Shown piece by piece: positions 41,601 to 48,952 of a stretch of 64,000 nt of DNA; position 1 is the stretch's first letter, and each line of letters begins with the position of its first letter. The stretch is from positions 744,001-808,000 of the forward strand of contig NZ_AUKG01000002.1 of the NCBI RefSeq assembly GCF_000424625.1, in the 5' to 3' direction. Below the pieces are notes generated by a model, which worked only from the letters and a program-made list of their open reading frames with translations, searched no databases and had not been told where the DNA came from. Both the position numbers and the translations under genes were made by a program. This DNA comes from Conexibacter woesei Iso977N (lineage in GTDB: Bacteria; Actinomycetota; Thermoleophilia; Solirubrobacterales; Solirubrobacteraceae).

Positions 41601-43445
41601 TCGCTGAAGCTGATCGCCGCCTACGACCACCGCCACATCTTCCTGGACCCCGACCCGCAGGATCCTGAGGCGTCGTTCGCCGAGCGCGAGCGGCTGTTCG
41701 CGATGAGCGGCTCGTCGTGGGATGACTACGCGCGCGAGCTGATCTCCGAGGGCGGCGGCGTGTTCTCGCGCAACGCCAAGCGGATCGCGCTGACGCCGGA
41801 GATCCAGCGGGCGCTGGGCGTGGAGGCGAGCGAGCTGGCGCCGACCGACGTGATCCGGGCGATCCTGCGCGCGCCGGTCGACCTGCTGTGGAACGGCGGG
41901 ATCGGGACGGTCGTCAAGGCGTCGGACGAGTCCGACGCCGACGCGCGCGATCGGTCGAGCGACGCGATCCGCGTCGATGGACACGAGGTCCGGGCGCGCG
42001 TGGTGGGGGAGGGCGGCAACCTCGGCTTCACCCAGCGCGCGCGGATCGAGTACGCGTCGGTCGGCGGGCACGAGGGCGGCGGCGGGTTGATCAACGCCGA
42101 CTTCATCGACAACTCGGCGGGCGTCGACTGCTCCGACCACGAGGTCAACCTGAAGATCCTGCTCGACCTCGCCGTGCGCAAGGGCGAGCTGGGCCACGAG
42201 GATCGCGACGACCTGCTCGCCGAGGTCACCGAGGATGTCGTACAACACGTGTTGTACGACTCGTTCCTGCAGGCGCAGATCCTGTCGCAGGAGGTACGGT
42301 CCAGCGCGGCGCGCGTGTTCGCCTACGAGGACCTGATGGGCGCGCTGGAGGGCGCGAGGATCCTGCGCCGCCGCGACGAGGCGCTACCGACGTCCGACGA
42401 CATGAACGAGCGCCGGCGCGCGGGGCGCGGGCTGGTCCGGCCGGAGCTGTCGGTGCTCGTCGCCTACGCGAAGCGGCTGCTGACCGACGCGCTGCTGGAC
42501 TCCGACCTGCCGGACGAGAGCGCCTTCGACCACGACGTGCGCACGTACTTCCCGCAGCCGGTCGTCGCGCGCTTCGGGCACCTGATCGCCGACCACCCGC
42601 TGCGGCGCGAGCTGATCGCGACGCTGGCGGCCAACGACGTCGTCGACGCCCTCGGCCCGACGTTCGTGAGCGGCATGAGCGACGAGCTGGGCGCCGAGCC
42701 GGCGGAGGTGGTCCGGGCGTTCCGGATCGCGCGCGAGGTGACCGGCGCGACGCAGCGCTGGCTGGAGATCGAGGGCGTCGTGCAGACGCTCGACGCGGAC
42801 ACGGCGTGGACGCTTCTTGATGGTGTCGACGACCTTGTTGCAGGGGTTGCCCGCTGGTACCTGCTGCACGCGCCGGGCGCCGACGTCGAGGCGGCGGTCG
42901 CGGAGGCCGGCGACGCGTTCGTGACGCTCGCCGAGGTGATGCCGCGGCTGCGGTCCGATTCGTGGAGGGAGGAGCACGAGACGGTCGCGGTGCAGCTGAT
43001 CGACGCGGGCGTTCCCGATGCGGTCGCCCGCCGTCACGCGTTCCAGCGCGCGCTGCGCCACGGGCCGGACATCGTGGCGGTCGCCGCGGCGACGGGCCGC
43101 GACGTGGTGGAGGTCGCCGCGACGTTCTACGACCTCGGCGAGATCCTCGGGCTGGAGTGGCTGGAGCAGGAGGTCCTGAACCTCCCTGCCGGGACGCGCG
43201 TGCGCCGCTGGGCACAGAACGCGCTGCTCGATGACGTGCTCGACGCGCGGCGGGTGCTGGCCGAGAAGGCGCTGGAGGAGTCGCCGGGCGCCGATCCGGC
43301 CGCGGCGGTCGAGGCGTTCCTGGCCGCGCGCGAGGCGCCGCGGCGGCGGCTGACCTCGGTTGCCAGGGCGCTGCGCTCCGACGGCGACGGCGACCTTGCC
43401 GGCCTGACGCTCGCGATCCGCCACCTGCGAGGCTTGGCGGGGTGA
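38646..43445 (+). CDS. gdhB: Large NAD-specific glutamate dehydrogenase (180-kDa type)
   Basis: The 1599-residue protein is full length for the giant GDH family (about 1550-1650). The N-terminal half contains ACT-like regulatory regions (HEDAADSEGRLRGV, LEITKTHTLSPVHRREPM). The catalytic core begins near 780 with RIARGGIRWSDRMDYRTEVF and MTKNAVIVPAGAKGGFF (active-site Lys, about 830-842), and continues with the NAD domain (GDMSGDVFGNGML) and GEGGNLGFTQRAR. It oxidises glutamate to 2-oxoglutarate. GTG start; a TAGGTT box (38634-38639) ends 6 bases before it, so it is probably leaderless. Its stop overlaps the NUDIX start by 4 bp. Confidence 0.95.
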   Translation: MSIQEESSAGVADAVVALAKEHDGETLARFAAAYLRRAPGSASPLDDPGEDAGALLAEVRGAFALADRRDGAVAGVRAFTPVAEEHGYDALGSVLETNTDDLPFLVDSITGELVARGLRVVRVTHPIVGVRRSPDDGRILSIEHPRDAPRESVMHFELDRRLTPEELADLEDAARHVLATVRAVVDDWEPLRGKLDRLADIVAAGAERVRDEEDGEPEELLAFLRWTGDHHFVFLGYHEDAADSEGRLRGVDGSGLGLLRDSREAGELRVPAHDPPVAGAEGATVLEITKTHTLSPVHRREPMNVLIARRFDDAGVVVEEARLLGLFTTRAYAEPASITPLLRDKLRRILEAEDLIEGSHDSKAAITLFDGFPKGELFGAPTEDLRAQIAALLSLRADEVRLLGRRSRDGRGAALVAALPRERYSATLRERLRGMVASAYGTDVVEQHEVFGEDDRVYLHLTVRSGGGLPEADVSELERRLILEARTWRDRVGAALIHSHGPERGRMLAARWLKRLPESYRAAVDPLIAAHDVERFEALATGRADFLVGLQDERGPDGRRRTRVAFYRRGPKIELSQATPMLEHLGLRVIEEVPARLTGDDELWLQAFGVLGGDDEPLSLRALGDRVAESLEAVWRGETETDSLNRLIVGAGLRWPQVQVLRAYRRYRQRIGSRYTEGFQNDVIAANPEITAKLIRLFELRFSTGDGGGDDAAQEALREEIRGDLDGVELLDHDRILRNQLGLIDATVRTNVYKNGRDAMAFKLRSAEVPAIPQPAPLFEIYVYAPDMEGIHLRGGRIARGGIRWSDRMDYRTEVFGLMRAQMTKNAVIVPAGAKGGFFLKARPDDPALLRDEVKRQYVRYIEAMLDVTDNLADDGSTVAPEGVRVHDENDSYFVVAADKGTATFSDTANAVAVRRGFWLGDAFASGGSAGYDHKGLGITAKGAWESVKRHFREVGVDPERDEIRVVGIGDMSGDVFGNGMLLSRSLKLIAAYDHRHIFLDPDPQDPEASFAERERLFAMSGSSWDDYARELISEGGGVFSRNAKRIALTPEIQRALGVEASELAPTDVIRAILRAPVDLLWNGGIGTVVKASDESDADARDRSSDAIRVDGHEVRARVVGEGGNLGFTQRARIEYASVGGHEGGGGLINADFIDNSAGVDCSDHEVNLKILLDLAVRKGELGHEDRDDLLAEVTEDVVQHVLYDSFLQAQILSQEVRSSAARVFAYEDLMGALEGARILRRRDEALPTSDDMNERRRAGRGLVRPELSVLVAYAKRLLTDALLDSDLPDESAFDHDVRTYFPQPVVARFGHLIADHPLRRELIATLAANDVVDALGPTFVSGMSDELGAEPAEVVRAFRIAREVTGATQRWLEIEGVVQTLDADTAWTLLDGVDDLVAGVARWYLLHAPGADVEAAVAEAGDAFVTLAEVMPRLRSDSWREEHETVAVQLIDAGVPDAVARRHAFQRALRHGPDIVAVAAATGRDVVEVAATFYDLGEILGLEWLEQEVLNLPAGTRVRRWAQNALLDDVLDARRVLAEKALEESPGADPAAAVEAFLAAREAPRRRLTSVARALRSDGDGDLAGLTLAIRHLRGLAG

Positions 43446-43993
43446 GCGAGGGAGGGCGGGATCCGGGTCGGTTGCGCGTGACCTCGTCCCGGACGGTCTA
43501 CGAGAACCACTGGATGCGCGTCCGCGAGGACGAGACGCTCCTGCCCGACGGCAGGCCCGGGCTCTACGCGGTGATCGAGAAGCCGCCGGGCGCGGCGATC
43601 GTGCCGATCGACGGCGACCACGTGTGGATGGTCCAGCAGTGGCGCCACACCGTCGAACGCCGCTTCTGGGAGATCCCGCAGGGCGCCTGGCACGACGGCC
43701 AGGACGCGACGCCCGAGGACGTGGCGCGCGGCGAGCTGGCCGAGGAGACCGGCCTCCGCGCCGGGTCGATGGAACGCATCGCCGAGCTGTACTTCGCCTA
43801 CGGGATGTCCAACCAGCCCTGCACCGTCTGGGTGGCGAGCGACTTCACGCAAGGCGAGCAGGCACTGGAGGAGACCGAGCAGGGTCTCATCGTCGGCCGC
43901 CAACTCATCGGCTCGCTACGAGCGATGATCGCCTCCGGCGAGATCGCGGACTCGACGACAGTCGCGGCACTCGGCCTCGCCAGGTTGTTGTAG
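43442..43993 (+). CDS. NUDIX hydrolase (ADP-ribose pyrophosphatase-like)
   Basis: The 183-residue enzyme has the MVQQWRHTVERRFWEIPQG strand of ADP-ribose pyrophosphatases and a Nudix box ARGELAEETGL preceded by a Gly five residues before the acidic stretch. The usual Arg of REL is shifted by one (RGEL). It would hydrolyse ADP-ribose or a related nucleoside diphosphate. Its GTG start overlaps the GDH stop (GTGA), so it is co-translated with an NAD-dependent dehydrogenase, which fits turnover of NAD-derived metabolites (inference). It ends at the repeat-rich convergent gap. Confidence 0.85.
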   Translation: MSEGGRDPGRLRVTSSRTVYENHWMRVREDETLLPDGRPGLYAVIEKPPGAAIVPIDGDHVWMVQQWRHTVERRFWEIPQGAWHDGQDATPEDVARGELAEETGLRAGSMERIAELYFAYGMSNQPCTVWVASDFTQGEQALEETEQGLIVGRQLIGSLRAMIASGEIADSTTVAALGLARLL

Positions 43994-44011
43994 GCCTCGC
44001 ATCACGCGTCC

Positions 44012-44160
44012 CCCGCCCCGCGGCACCGCAGCCGCTCGCTCCGCGGCATCACTCCGCGGCACCGCGACCGTCCGGATGAAGGCGCTTCGCTTGATCGTCG
44101 TCGCCGGCTGCCACGCGACCGATCGCGGTCTTCGCCGCCGTCCGTCCGGCATGCGGGCCG
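44012..44160. repeat. Tandem-family unit (GGATGAAGGCGCTTCGCTT block), copy B
   Basis: A block with ATCACTCCGCGGCACCGC followed by GGATGAAGGCGCTTCGCTT (from 44074) recurs twice at 61681-61960 near the third convergent gap. It contains no supportable ORF. Confidence 0.65.
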
Positions 44161-44445
44161 CCGCCGCTCGGCGACATGCCGCCCTTGCGCCTCGGTCCAT
44201 GGCACTGCTCCAGCGCGGGTGTCGTCACGGCGGGGGTAGGTGCTTCGTCTTCTGCTCGGCGCGTTGGGGGTGCTGCGGCGCGGCGGTGGGGTGGTGTTCA
44301 GCGCGGCCGTGTTGCTGGCGGCTTGGAGCGTTGGTTGGGAGGGCATCGATGGCGAGCTGCGCTGGAGGCGGCGCCAGCGTTGGTGGTGTGGCTGGGCTGC
44401 TCGCCGGGACGGGGGGCGGGGTTCGGGGCCGAACGGGTTGGTCGG

Positions 44446-44482
44446 CGGCAGTTTGGTGTTCGTATGGGACGCCGGACTGCCG
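44446..44482. repeat. 37-nt palindromic element (type 2, copy B)
   Basis: Arms CGGCAG/CTGCCG (44446-44451, 44477-44482) have the same span as 2895-2931 and a related interior (TTTGGTGTTCGTATGGGAC). Confidence 0.7.
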
Positions 44483-44490
44483 TTGAGGGG

Positions 44491-44537
44491 GTCAACGGTG
44501 CATTTGGGCTCTATGCGAACCACTATGCACCGTTGAC
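44491..44537. repeat. 47-nt palindromic element (type 1, copy B)
   Basis: Arms GTCAACGGTGCAT (44491-44503) and ATGCACCGTTGAC (44525-44537) are identical to those at 2828-2874, with the same 47-nt span. Here it follows the type-2 element; at copy A it precedes it. Confidence 0.75.
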
Positions 44538-44881
44538 GCTTGGGTTCGGGCCCGAACGGCGCCCGGAGCCCTACGCGAGGCCCAAGGAGACCCGCCCGCA
44601 CCGCCACCACGCCGAGCCACACCGCCAGCGGCGGCGCGACCGCCAACGCCTTCTCTCGTCGATGCCCTCCAAGCTACGCCCCGCATTCCCACCGACACGG
44701 CCGCGCTGAACGCCACCACCGTCGCGTCGCAGCGCCGCTCACGCCGGAGTCGGCCCTCGGCCGCGTCGCAGCACCGCCACCGCCGAGGCGTGTCCGCAGC
44801 CGTCCGGGGCGCCGAGATCGTCGCCGGCAACGCCCCAGCGCGGAGCCGTCTCGGTCGCTAGGCGCGGCGCGGGCCGCTGCG

Positions 44882-45391
44882 CTACGCCGCCTGCGGGTGA
44901 CGGCTGCGAGCTGCCGCGACGAGGTAGAGCACCGCGCCGACCGCCATGTAGCCGCCGAGCATCGCGAGGTGGGCGTCGTCCATGCCTGCGGCTGAGAGGA
45001 AGCTGATGCCGGCCAGCGTCGACAGGCCGCCGCTGGTCAGCATCGCGACCTGGCCGCCGCCGGTGGTGCGGCGGTGGTGGAGGGCGGTGGCGAACTGGAT
45101 CGCGCCAGAGACGACGGCCCAGGCGCCGAAGGCGATGAGCGTCGCGCCCGCGTCGGCGCCGAAGCCCGTCACGGCGATCGCGATCGCTGCGGTGGCGCTG
45201 ATCGCGGCGTTGACGCGGCGGCCGGAGAAGACGGAGGCGATGACGTCGATCAGGGGGTAGGTGGCGAGCAGCGCGGCGGCCGCGGCGGGCAGGTCGGCGT
45301 CGGTGGTCGGGACCTTGTGGCCGACGGCCAGGACGAGCGCCCCTGCCCAGACAAGGGCGAGGGCGGCGCGGGCGATGAGCAGCTTGGGCAT
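44882..45391 (-). CDS. Six-helix membrane protein, HdeD/DUF308-like
   Basis: This 169-residue protein has about six hydrophobic segments of 18-20 residues with short polar loops, in two sets of three. This is the layout of HdeD/DUF308-type integral membrane proteins, which have no assigned biochemical activity. It starts at ATG 45391 (MPKLLIARAAL). It is divergent from a TetR regulator. A 20-bp near-palindromic site (45423-45442) lies 31 bp upstream, so it is the likely regulated target. Substrate unknown. Confidence 0.7.
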   Translation of the reverse strand: MPKLLIARAALALVWAGALVLAVGHKVPTTDADLPAAAAALLATYPLIDVIASVFSGRRVNAAISATAAIAIAVTGFGADAGATLIAFGAWAVVSGAIQFATALHHRRTTGGGQVAMLTSGGLSTLAGISFLSAAGMDDAHLAMLGGYMAVGAVLYLVAAARSRHPQAA

Positions 45392-45422
45392 GGCGGAGGG
45401 TCTTCCTTCTCGGAGGTGGGAA

Positions 45423-45442
45423 GAGAGAACGATCGCTCTCTC
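45423..45442. promoter_or_regulatory. TetR operator, distal site
   Basis: GAGAGAACGATCGCTCTCTC is a near-perfect 20-bp palindrome (two transition mismatches) upstream of the minus-strand membrane protein. It is related to the second site at 45486-45502. Confidence 0.65.
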
Positions 45443-45485
45443 ATGTGGTGCCGAGCAGGAAAGCACGTGTGCCACGCTGCTGTCA

Positions 45486-45502
45486 AGAGCGATCGTTCTC
45501 TC
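45486..45502. promoter_or_regulatory. TetR operator, promoter-proximal site
   Basis: AGAGCGATCGTTCTCTC is the reverse-strand version of the distal site core (ACGATCG). It ends 3 bases before the TAGACT box (45506-45511) of the TetR gene, as expected for autorepression. Confidence 0.65.
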
Positions 45503-45518
45503 TACTAGACTGCGCACC

Positions 45519-46106
45519 ATGCCTGCCGCCAAGCGATCCGAGGCGCGCGACCGGGTCCTCGCCGCCGCCTCCGAGCTCTTCTACGCCGAGGGGATCACGA
45601 GCGTCGGGATCGATCGCATCGTCAAGGCCGCGCCCGTCACGCTCGCAACGCTCTACCGCCACTTCCCGACCAAGCAGGACCTCGTGGTCGCCTACCTGCG
45701 GCGCGTCCACGACCTGATCGCCGAGCAGGCCGCGGCGACGACCGCGCGGGCGAGCGGGCGTGCGCTGGTCCGGGCGCTGGGCGACGACGTCACCGCCGAG
45801 ATCGCGCGGCCGGGCTTCCGTGGCTGCGCGTTCATCAACGCCGCGTCGGAGGCCGAGGACGCCGGGAGCCCGGTGCGCCAGGTCGTCGCCGAGCACCGGC
45901 AGTGGTACTACGAGCTGGTCCGCAGGGCCTTCGACGACGCCGGCCACGCCCGCCCGGCGAGCGCCGCGCGCCACTTCGTGATGCTGCGCGACGGCGCGAT
46001 GAGCGCCGCCTACCTCGACACGCCGACGGTCGCGACGCGCACGTTCCGGCGCGGCGTCGCCGGCCTGGTCGCGTCGATCGACCTGGAGCCGATCGTCGAG
46101 GACTAA
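45519..46106 (+). CDS. TetR-family transcriptional regulator
   Basis: This 195-residue protein has an N-terminal HTH (SEARDRVLAAASELFYAEGI, then TLATLYRHFPTKQDLVVAYL, residues about 5-50) and an all-helical ligand domain with a GCAFINAASE motif common in the TetR_C group. ATG 45519 is preceded by a TAGACT box with 7 bases between, so the mRNA is leaderless. Two operator-like sites occupy the divergent intergenic region, implying autoregulation and control of the membrane-protein gene. Its end overlaps the GGDEF gene end by 4 bp. Confidence 0.85.
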   Translation: MPAAKRSEARDRVLAAASELFYAEGITSVGIDRIVKAAPVTLATLYRHFPTKQDLVVAYLRRVHDLIAEQAAATTARASGRALVRALGDDVTAEIARPGFRGCAFINAASEAEDAGSPVRQVVAEHRQWYYELVRRAFDDAGHARPASAARHFVMLRDGAMSAAYLDTPTVATRTFRRGVAGLVASIDLEPIVED

Positions 46107-47035
46107 GCCGCGCGCAGCGCGGAGGCCGTGGCGACGACCACGCGGTCGCGGCCGGCGGCCTTGGCCGCGTAGAGCGCGGCGTCGGCGCGGCCGATCAGCG
46201 CCTCGCCGGTCTCGTCGCCGGTCCACGGCGCCCAGCCGAACGACGCCGTCACCGGCAGCTCCAGCAGCCCGTGGACGTTCATCGGGCGCCCGGCGACGCC
46301 CGCGCGCAGGCGCTCGCAGACGACGCCAGCGTCGGGCGAGTCGGGCAACAGCAACAGGAACTCCTCGCCGCCCCAGCGCGCGGCGGTGTCCTCCTCGCGG
46401 AGCCCGGCCGTGAGGCGCACGGCGATCTCGCGCAGGACGGCGTCCCCGGCGGCGTGGCCGTGGAGGTCGTTGACCGACTTGAAGTTGTCGACGTCGATGA
46501 GCACCGCGCTCAGCGTCCGGCGGTGACGGCGGGCGGCGGCGATCGTCGCCCGCAGCACGTCGTCGGCGTGGCGGCGGTTGGCCAGCCCGGTGAGCGTGTC
46601 GGTCCGGGCGAGCTGCTCCAGCTCCGCGTTGCGCCTGGCCAGCTCGTCGTGCAGCGCGCGCAGGCGCAGCGCGGTCCCGATCCGGGCGACGAGCTCGACC
46701 GGGTCGACCGGCTTGCGCACGTAGTCGTGCGCGCCGCGCTGCAGCCCGAGCGCGAGGTCGGCCGCGTCGGTGTGGCCGGTCACGAAGACGACCGGCATGT
46801 CCTCGGTGTGCGGGTCGGAGCGCAGCGCGTCGAGGACCGCGAGGCCGTCGAGACCCTGCATCTCGCGCGCCATCAGCAGCACCGCCGGGTCCTCGGTCTG
46901 CGCCATGTGCAGCGCCGACGCGCCGTCGGTCGCCTCCAGCACGGTCCAGCCCTGCTCGCGCAGGACGTCGCCGATCACCCGCCGCAGGAGGGCGGAGTCC
47001 TCGGCCACCAGGATGCGGGCGGTCGGCTGCTCCAT
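46103..47035 (-). CDS. Receiver-GGDEF diguanylate cyclase with degenerate receiver
   Basis: This 310-residue protein has an N-terminal CheY-like domain (about 5-125) and a GGDEF domain (about 150-305) with the intact RWGGEEF motif, predicted to make c-di-GMP from GTP. In the receiver the acidic pair (VAED), Thr (VFVTGH) and Lys (VRKPVD) are kept. The phospho-acceptor Asp is Ala56 (LLMAREMQGLDG against LLDxxMP), so it cannot be phosphorylated at the usual site. I chose ATG 47035; an in-frame ATG at 47068 would add 11 residues. A PilZ c-di-GMP receptor lies 1.2 kb away. Confidence 0.85.
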   Translation of the reverse strand: MEQPTARILVAEDSALLRRVIGDVLREQGWTVLEATDGASALHMAQTEDPAVLLMAREMQGLDGLAVLDALRSDPHTEDMPVVFVTGHTDAADLALGLQRGAHDYVRKPVDPVELVARIGTALRLRALHDELARRNAELEQLARTDTLTGLANRRHADDVLRATIAAARRHRRTLSAVLIDVDNFKSVNDLHGHAAGDAVLREIAVRLTAGLREEDTAARWGGEEFLLLLPDSPDAGVVCERLRAGVAGRPMNVHGLLELPVTASFGWAPWTGDETGEALIGRADAALYAAKAAGRDRVVVATASALRAA

Positions 47036-47117
47036 TCGCCCAACTTCTTCGGCACGAAAGGCCTGCATCTGGAGCTTTGCACTCCCCCGATCGAGGGAGG
47101 GTCCACTCCAGCCCCGC

Positions 47118-47681
47118 TCAGTGGCGGTCTTCGGCCGCCGCGGGCGGGCGCGACTCCTCGGCCAGCGAGGTGATCGTGAGGTGGCCGCGGGCCGCCTCTT
47201 CCAGCACCTCCGTCGCCTCCTCGATCGAGCGCGCGTACAGCTCGACGAGCAGGTGCACGACGATCCGGCCGCCCTCCTCGTGCTTGTGGAAGCGGACGTG
47301 GGTGAAGAACTCGCGCGTGCCGTGGTCGCCGAACGCGGCGTAGGAGAGCGCGTCGCCGGCCTCCGGGCCCGAGCACGTCTCGACGTCGTCGGCGTCGACG
47401 GTGACCGTGCACGACGCGACCCACGGGGTCCCGGCGATCATCCGCTCCCAGCGGTCCTCGACCGCCTCGACGCGCCCGTTGGCGAACGTCAGGTGCGGCT
47501 GGTCGTGCATGCACTCCAGGCACTGCACGACGGCCTCCTGCAACTCGTCGACCACCTCGGCGCGCTCGCCGGTCTGCGGGTCGATGCGGTGGATGCCCTC
47601 GTAGTGCACCTGCACCTCGAGGTCCTGCGACCAGCACCGGTAGCAGCGCAGCCAGGGGTGTGCGCCCATCAGGTCTCCCAT
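47118..47681 (-). CDS. Hypothetical protein with zinc-ribbon-like cysteines
   Basis: The 187-residue soluble protein has two Cys pairs, LRCYRC and VQCLEC, near residues 13-16 and 54-57, suggesting a metal-binding ribbon. The rest is an alpha/beta region with acidic strands (TREFFTHVRFHKHEEGG) and no family I recognise. A second in-frame ATG at 47669 would drop four residues. A TATCCT box (complement of 47690-47695) lies 8 bases before the start and faces the mobA box across five bases. Confidence 0.55.
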   Translation of the reverse strand: MGDLMGAHPWLRCYRCWSQDLEVQVHYEGIHRIDPQTGERAEVVDELQEAVVQCLECMHDQPHLTFANGRVEAVEDRWERMIAGTPWVASCTVTVDADDVETCSGPEAGDALSYAAFGDHGTREFFTHVRFHKHEEGGRIVVHLLVELYARSIEEATEVLEEAARGHLTITSLAEESRPPAAAEDRH

Positions 47682-47715
47682 GGGGTCTCAGGATACGAGG
47701 TAGTGTCGCGCGACC

Positions 47716-48306
47716 ATGGGGGCTGAGGCGATCGGGGTGGTGCTCGCCGGCGGGCGGGGCAGGCGGATCGGCGGCGACAAGGCGATCGTCGAGCTGGAGG
47801 GGCGCGCGCTGATCCACTACGTCCTGGAGGCGCTGCACGAGGTCTGCGAGGACGTCGTCGTGACCGCCAAGCGCGGGACGATCCTGCCGTCGCTGGCCGG
47901 CGCGGCCGACCTCTGGATCGAGCCCGACGAGCCCCAGCACCCGCTGTGCGGGGTCGAGCACGCGCTGGGGCTGGCGGCCGGACGGCCGATCCTGGCGGTC
48001 GCCGTCGACCTGCCGCTGATCGACGCGGCGACGCTGGGCGCGATCGCTGGCGCGGATCCGGGCGGCGCCGCGGTGGTCGCGCCGTTGGTCCACGGGCGGC
48101 TGCAGGTGCTGTGCGCGCTGTGGCTGCCGCGCGCGCTCCCAGGGCTGCGCTCGGCGGTGACCGGCGGCGCGCGGGCGACCGCGGTGGCCGAGGAGCTCGG
48201 CGTCCGGGCGGTCGACGGGCTGGACCCGACGGCGTTCTACAACGTCAACGCGCCGGAGGACCTGCTCGGCGCGGCGGCGCTGCTCACTGGCGAGAGCCGG
48301 CGATGA
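47716..48306 (+). CDS. mobA: Molybdenum cofactor guanylyltransferase-like protein MobA
   Basis: The 196-residue nucleotidyltransferase has the start VVLAGGRGRRIGGDKAIVEL, which matches LAGGxSxRMGxDK of MobA. It is followed by PLCGVEHALG and VAVDLPLIDAATL (the Asp that binds Mg-GTP). It joins GMP to molybdopterin to make the guanine dinucleotide cofactor. A TAGTGT box (47701-47706) ends 9 bases before the ATG. Its 3' end overlaps the PilZ gene by 23 bp. moaA is 0.6 kb further on, so molybdenum cofactor genes cluster here. Confidence 0.85.
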   Translation: MGAEAIGVVLAGGRGRRIGGDKAIVELEGRALIHYVLEALHEVCEDVVVTAKRGTILPSLAGAADLWIEPDEPQHPLCGVEHALGLAAGRPILAVAVDLPLIDAATLGAIAGADPGGAAVVAPLVHGRLQVLCALWLPRALPGLRSAVTGGARATAVAEELGVRAVDGLDPTAFYNVNAPEDLLGAAALLTGESRR

Positions 48307-48877
48307 GCTGGCGCTGGCGCTCGGCCACGTAGCGCGAGAGCTGGCGCTCGGCGCGGCCCTGGAGGTTGTCGAAGAGGATGCCGCGGGCGCCCTCGGAGGT
48401 GCCGCGGACGACCTTGCCGTCGCCGGAGATCGTGATCGCGCCGAGGTCGAGCGCGAAGCGCACGGTGTCGTCGAGCACGAGCGTGTCGGCGGGCGCGACG
48501 AGCATGCCGCCGACCGAGACGTCGAGCGTCCGGGTCGTCAGGCGCTTGTCCGGCGCGATCACCGCGGTCGACAGCTCGGCGGGGACGCGGACGAACCTGC
48601 GGCGCTGGACCTTCATCGGCTCGCCGACCGGGTGCATGCGCAGCTGGCCGGGCTCCGGGCCCTGGGTGAGGATGCCGTTGCGGTGGGCGGCGCCGATCCG
48701 GGTCTTCCAGGCGATCGTGGCACCGCACCAGCGCAGCTGGGCGGGGAGCGCGAGGGGCTCGCTGAGCGGGCCGAGGTCCACGTGGTCCGGGCCGACCGAG
48801 GTGACCTGCGCGGTCAGGTGCCAACCGCCATCGAGGGTGATGTCGATCGGGACGCGCGGTTCGAGCAGCAGCTCCAC
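48284..48877 (-). CDS. PilZ-domain c-di-GMP receptor (YcgR-like)
   Basis: This 197-residue protein has an N-terminal beta-rich region (about 1-85) and a C-terminal PilZ domain with the c-di-GMP switch QRRRFVRVPAEL (RxxxR) and DVSVGGML (D/NxSxxG). Such proteins couple c-di-GMP to motility or exopolysaccharide. GTG start. It sits behind moaA on the same strand (75-bp gap) and overlaps mobA convergently. The GGDEF enzyme at 46103-47035 is a plausible source of its ligand. Confidence 0.85.
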   Translation of the reverse strand: MELLLEPRVPIDITLDGGWHLTAQVTSVGPDHVDLGPLSEPLALPAQLRWCGATIAWKTRIGAAHRNGILTQGPEPGQLRMHPVGEPMKVQRRRFVRVPAELSTAVIAPDKRLTTRTLDVSVGGMLVAPADTLVLDDTVRFALDLGAITISGDGKVVRGTSEGARGILFDNLQGRAERQLSRYVAERQRQLIAGSRQ

Positions 48878-48952
48878 AACAGGGGCATCGACCGCGCGTG
48901 GGCGTTCTTGAGCGCCGGTGGTCCGGGCGCGGACGGCGGTGGCGCTGGCCGC

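Larger units (their letters stand above)
44268..44740. repeat. Large imperfect inverted repeat, centre near 44504
   Basis: Left-arm segments pair with right-arm segments at constant geometry: 44296-44311 with 44696-44711 (16 bp perfect, GTTCAGCGCGGCCGTG), 44338-44348 with 44660-44670, and 44388-44393 with 44615-44620, all centred at about 44504. Two short palindromes occupy the middle. The left arm also resembles 2699-2825. The whole gap 43994-44881 holds no gene I can support. Confidence 0.75.

Noticed and set aside
38208-42248. 1346-codon minus-strand open frame
   Set aside because: It is antisense to PckG and the NAD glutamate dehydrogenase, and its sequence has no domain.
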